A stretch of DNA of 64,000 nt from Caccoplasma sp905210875 (GTDB lineage Bacteria > Bacteroidota > Bacteroidia > Bacteroidales > UBA11471): the NCBI GenBank assembly GCA_963931635.1, contig OZ007034.1, positions 2,604,001 to 2,668,000 on the forward strand, written 5' to 3'. Position 1 is the first letter of the stretch. Each line of letters starts with the position of its first letter. This document shows, in pieces, positions 61,842-64,000 of this stretch. The notes below the pieces were generated by a model that did no database searches, had not been told where the DNA came from, and saw only the letters and a list, made by a program, of their open reading frames with translations. Made by a program: the position numbers and the translations under genes.

Positions 61842-64000
61842 TTATGGCTGTGCCGGACAACCGTAAAAGGCATAACTCCCAACGTGAGAGAGGGTTCCCT
61901 GCACCGTTAAATCTTTCAACCTGGCACAACCGTAAAACAATCGGTTACCTACGGCCGTAACTGTCGGACCGAGAGTTACGTCAGACAATGTCTCCTTCCG
62001 ATAGAACGGCGAATAGCCATAATAGATGGTATCGGAATAGCGCAACTCGCGACCGAGATAGAGCGTCGTCAGGGGATTGTCATAAAAGAGAGAACGGCCC
62101 ACTCCTGATGGCTCATACAGATTATATCCCACGATAAGCGGACGGGAACCGTCCTGAAATATGATATGTACCAGCGCACTGCACCCTTGAAAAACCCGAT
62201 TTCCAATGGTCTCAACATTTCCGCCCACCACAACGACTTCGAGCCGGGTACAGTTGCGGAACAAATCATCGGGAACTCGCCCCACAAGAGGTCCCACATC
62301 AACGCGCTTTAAGGTCATTACACCAGCAAATGGGGCTATACCATAGGCTTCGCCAGATAGATATTGCAAATCGCGTCCCAAATAGAGTGTTTCAACAGGG
62401 GTGTCACAAAAAAGATTTTTTCCGCCTGCCTCAGAGAAGAGACTGTATCCCAGCAATAAAGGTTCTGTGCCATCTTTAAATTCCACCCGTTTCAATGCCG
62501 TACAGTCAGACAGAGCCGCATTCCCTATCTCCAATACTGATCCGGGAATAGATAGTTCACTGATAGCACTGCACCCGTAAAACAGATTGGATGGTAAAAT
62601 ATGAACATAATCACTCAGTGTGACCGACGAGAGGTGTGTCTGCTGATAAAAAGGCGAATAGCCATAGAAACTGCTCATGTTATACGACAAGGTGCGTCCC
62701 AAGTAGAGCGTTTGCAACCGAGAATCGGAGAAAAGCGATTCGCCTATTCCGTCGGAAGAGAACTTGTTATATCCCACGTATAAGGGCAATTCCCCATCAC
62801 GGAACACCACGTCGGTGAGTGCCTCACACTCCCGGAACACATAGTTGCCAATAAACTCGACCGAACCACCAACGGTGATACGTGTCAAAGAACGACAACC
62901 GAAGAAGAGACGGTCGCCCAGTGAGACAACCGTTTCGCCCACCACAACCGTATGCAGCGCCGTACGGTCGTAGAAGGGGGCATAACCGTCGAAATAACTG
63001 GTCGAATAGTCGAGCGTGCGCCCCAGATACAAAGTCTCGATGGGGCAATCGTAGAACAGTGCTTCGCCTTTACTCGATGTTGTATGCCGGTTTACCCCCA
63101 GCAGCAAAGGCGCCTCAGCATCTTTGAAATAAAGTTCGCGCAGTGAAGTACAGCCAGAGAAGGCATAATCGCCGATACGTTCGACCCGGCTTCCCACCGT
63201 AAACGACACGATATTACTGCACCCCTGAAAGGCCGAAGCGGGAATCGCCTTTGCCGCCTCGCCCACCGTAACCATGCTCAGGCTCGCCTTCTGAAAAAAC
63301 GGATTATAGAGATGCCCCACACTCTCGGGATATTTCAAGTCGCGCCCCAAATAGAGTATTTCGAGCGGAGCATCGGAGAAAAGATTCTTTCCCGTACCGT
63401 TCGTCCCGATAGCAAGGGGTGCATCGCCCTCTTTTATCACCAGTTCACGCAATGACTTACAGCCGTAAAAAGCATAGTTTCCGATGGCAGAGAGCTTACC
63501 GCCAAGGGTTATCGACGTTAAATCCTCACAACCGTAGAAAGCCCGGTTTTCCAACCGTCGTACGCCATCGCCGACGATGACCAGCGAGAGATGCTTCTTT
63601 TTGTAAAATGGCGAATAGCCGTAGAAGAATCCGCCTTCATACTGCAACTCCCTACCGAGATAAAGAGTTTCGAGCGGACAATCGTTGAAGATGGCCTGTC
63701 CGGCCGCAATGCCTTGATAACTGTTGCAGCCCACACGAAGCGGTTTGTCACCATCTTCCAACACCAAATATTTGAGGGCGGAACAAGCAAAAAAGGCCGA
63801 ATCTCCGATTTCAACCACTGAGGCCGGTACTGTAAGCGAGGTGAGCGACTCACAGCCCATGAAAGCCCGTTTGGCTATCGACGATACCCGATAACTCTTA
63901 CCCTCATAAGAGACAGTGGCAGGAATCATCATTTCGTCCCGATAATCGCCAGCCGACGGTGGTGCAACCACCTCCGCAACCGACATATGGGACCTGCTTT
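61842..64000 (-). CDS. BspA-type leucine-rich-repeat surface protein, N-terminally truncated by the window edge
   Basis: The frame stays open through the right window edge (residues SRSH precede the internal ATG at 63984-63986), so the true start is outside. About 715 residues are visible, made of LRR_5/BspA repeats with the signature YAFYGCKSLRELVI. A longer superrepeat of roughly 105-110 residues recurs six times, marked each time by the motif LETLYLGRxLxY followed by a YSPFY-like segment. BspA proteins are surface adhesins that bind fibronectin or other proteins. The protein ends abruptly in FYGCPAQP with no sorting domain. Function by family only. Confidence 0.82.
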   Translation of the reverse strand, partial: SRSHMSVAEVVAPPSAGDYRDEMMIPATVSYEGKSYRVSSIAKRAFMGCESLTSLTVPASVVEIGDSAFFACSALKYLVLEDGDKPLRVGCNSYQGIAAGQAIFNDCPLETLYLGRELQYEGGFFYGYSPFYKKKHLSLVIVGDGVRRLENRAFYGCEDLTSITLGGKLSAIGNYAFYGCKSLRELVIKEGDAPLAIGTNGTGKNLFSDAPLEILYLGRDLKYPESVGHLYNPFFQKASLSMVTVGEAAKAIPASAFQGCSNIVSFTVGSRVERIGDYAFSGCTSLRELYFKDAEAPLLLGVNRHTTSSKGEALFYDCPIETLYLGRTLDYSTSYFDGYAPFYDRTALHTVVVGETVVSLGDRLFFGCRSLTRITVGGSVEFIGNYVFRECEALTDVVFRDGELPLYVGYNKFSSDGIGESLFSDSRLQTLYLGRTLSYNMSSFYGYSPFYQQTHLSSVTLSDYVHILPSNLFYGCSAISELSIPGSVLEIGNAALSDCTALKRVEFKDGTEPLLLGYSLFSEAGGKNLFCDTPVETLYLGRDLQYLSGEAYGIAPFAGVMTLKRVDVGPLVGRVPDDLFRNCTRLEVVVVGGNVETIGNRVFQGCSALVHIIFQDGSRPLIVGYNLYEPSGVGRSLFYDNPLTTLYLGRELRYSDTIYYGYSPFYRKETLSDVTLGPTVTAVGNRLFYGCARLKDLTVQGTLSHVGSYAFYGCPAQP

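Noticed and set aside
63984..63986. ATG as the true start of the BspA-type protein
   Set aside because: The frame is open upstream to the window edge and no signal peptide follows this ATG, so the gene is 5'-truncated.
1..64000. tRNA, rRNA, CRISPR arrays, insertion sequences or prophage genes
   Set aside because: None could be recognised in any intergenic stretch or coding region of the window.

Overview
The window comes from the chromosome of a member of the Bacteroidota, almost certainly order Bacteroidales. The evidence is lipoproteins with an SC-type lipobox, Bacteroidota-type promoters (TTTG / TAnnTTTG), an adenosylcobalamin-dependent ribonucleotide reductase, an AroF-AroQ fusion, a GldB homologue, two proteins with type IX secretion (Por) C-terminal sorting domains, and a dense carbohydrate-degradation locus. 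A Barnesiella-like gut or animal-associated species is plausible but not proven from sequence alone.

Positions 1-29,062 are an almost uninterrupted minus-strand pectin island. It reads from high to low coordinates. First comes a sugar-catabolism module: split transketolase N and C subunits, a glycerol-kinase-like FGGY kinase, an L-fucose/L-arabinose isomerase-like protein and a GRP/DMT-type transporter. Then come secreted enzymes: four nucleoside-hydrolase-like DUF1593 (Sde0182-type) proteins, three PL1 pectate lyases, a DUF4957/DUF5123-like protein, GH43-like, GH3, GH78 and GH105. Gaps are mostly under 40 bp and several starts overlap stops, so this looks like one ~26 kb, 17-gene transcription unit that ends in a terminator at 3341-3371. 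A ferritin gene separates it from kduI-kduD-DUF4861, which handle the unsaturated uronates released by lyases and GH105. No SusC/SusD pair and no hybrid two-component regulator lie in the window. Divergently transcribed from the sugar module are ribB and a DeoR-type regulator (29,321-30,698).

Positions 30.7-46.8 kb are housekeeping: tetR-fabG-rluA, nrdJ-malQ (stop/start overlap), a nitroreductase with a foldable leader RNA, dnaA, amiC-mlaD, gldB-aroE, small unknown genes and mscL. Most units end in clear hairpin terminators.

Positions 47.0-51.2 kb hold an aromatic amino acid operon (prephenate dehydratase, aminotransferase, DAHP synthase/chorismate mutase, prephenate dehydrogenase). Its leader has two successive Phe/Tyr-rich leader peptides. 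Each is followed by an intrinsic terminator and a competing antiterminator segment, giving a tandem attenuator. This and the DUF1593/isomerase/split-transketolase pectin locus are the most interesting parts of the window.

Positions 51.3-64.0 kb carry trmN6-like, lon, a TonB-receptor-like outer membrane protein, prfA, pyrF, pgk, and two leucine-rich-repeat proteins. The second of these (BspA type) runs off the right edge.
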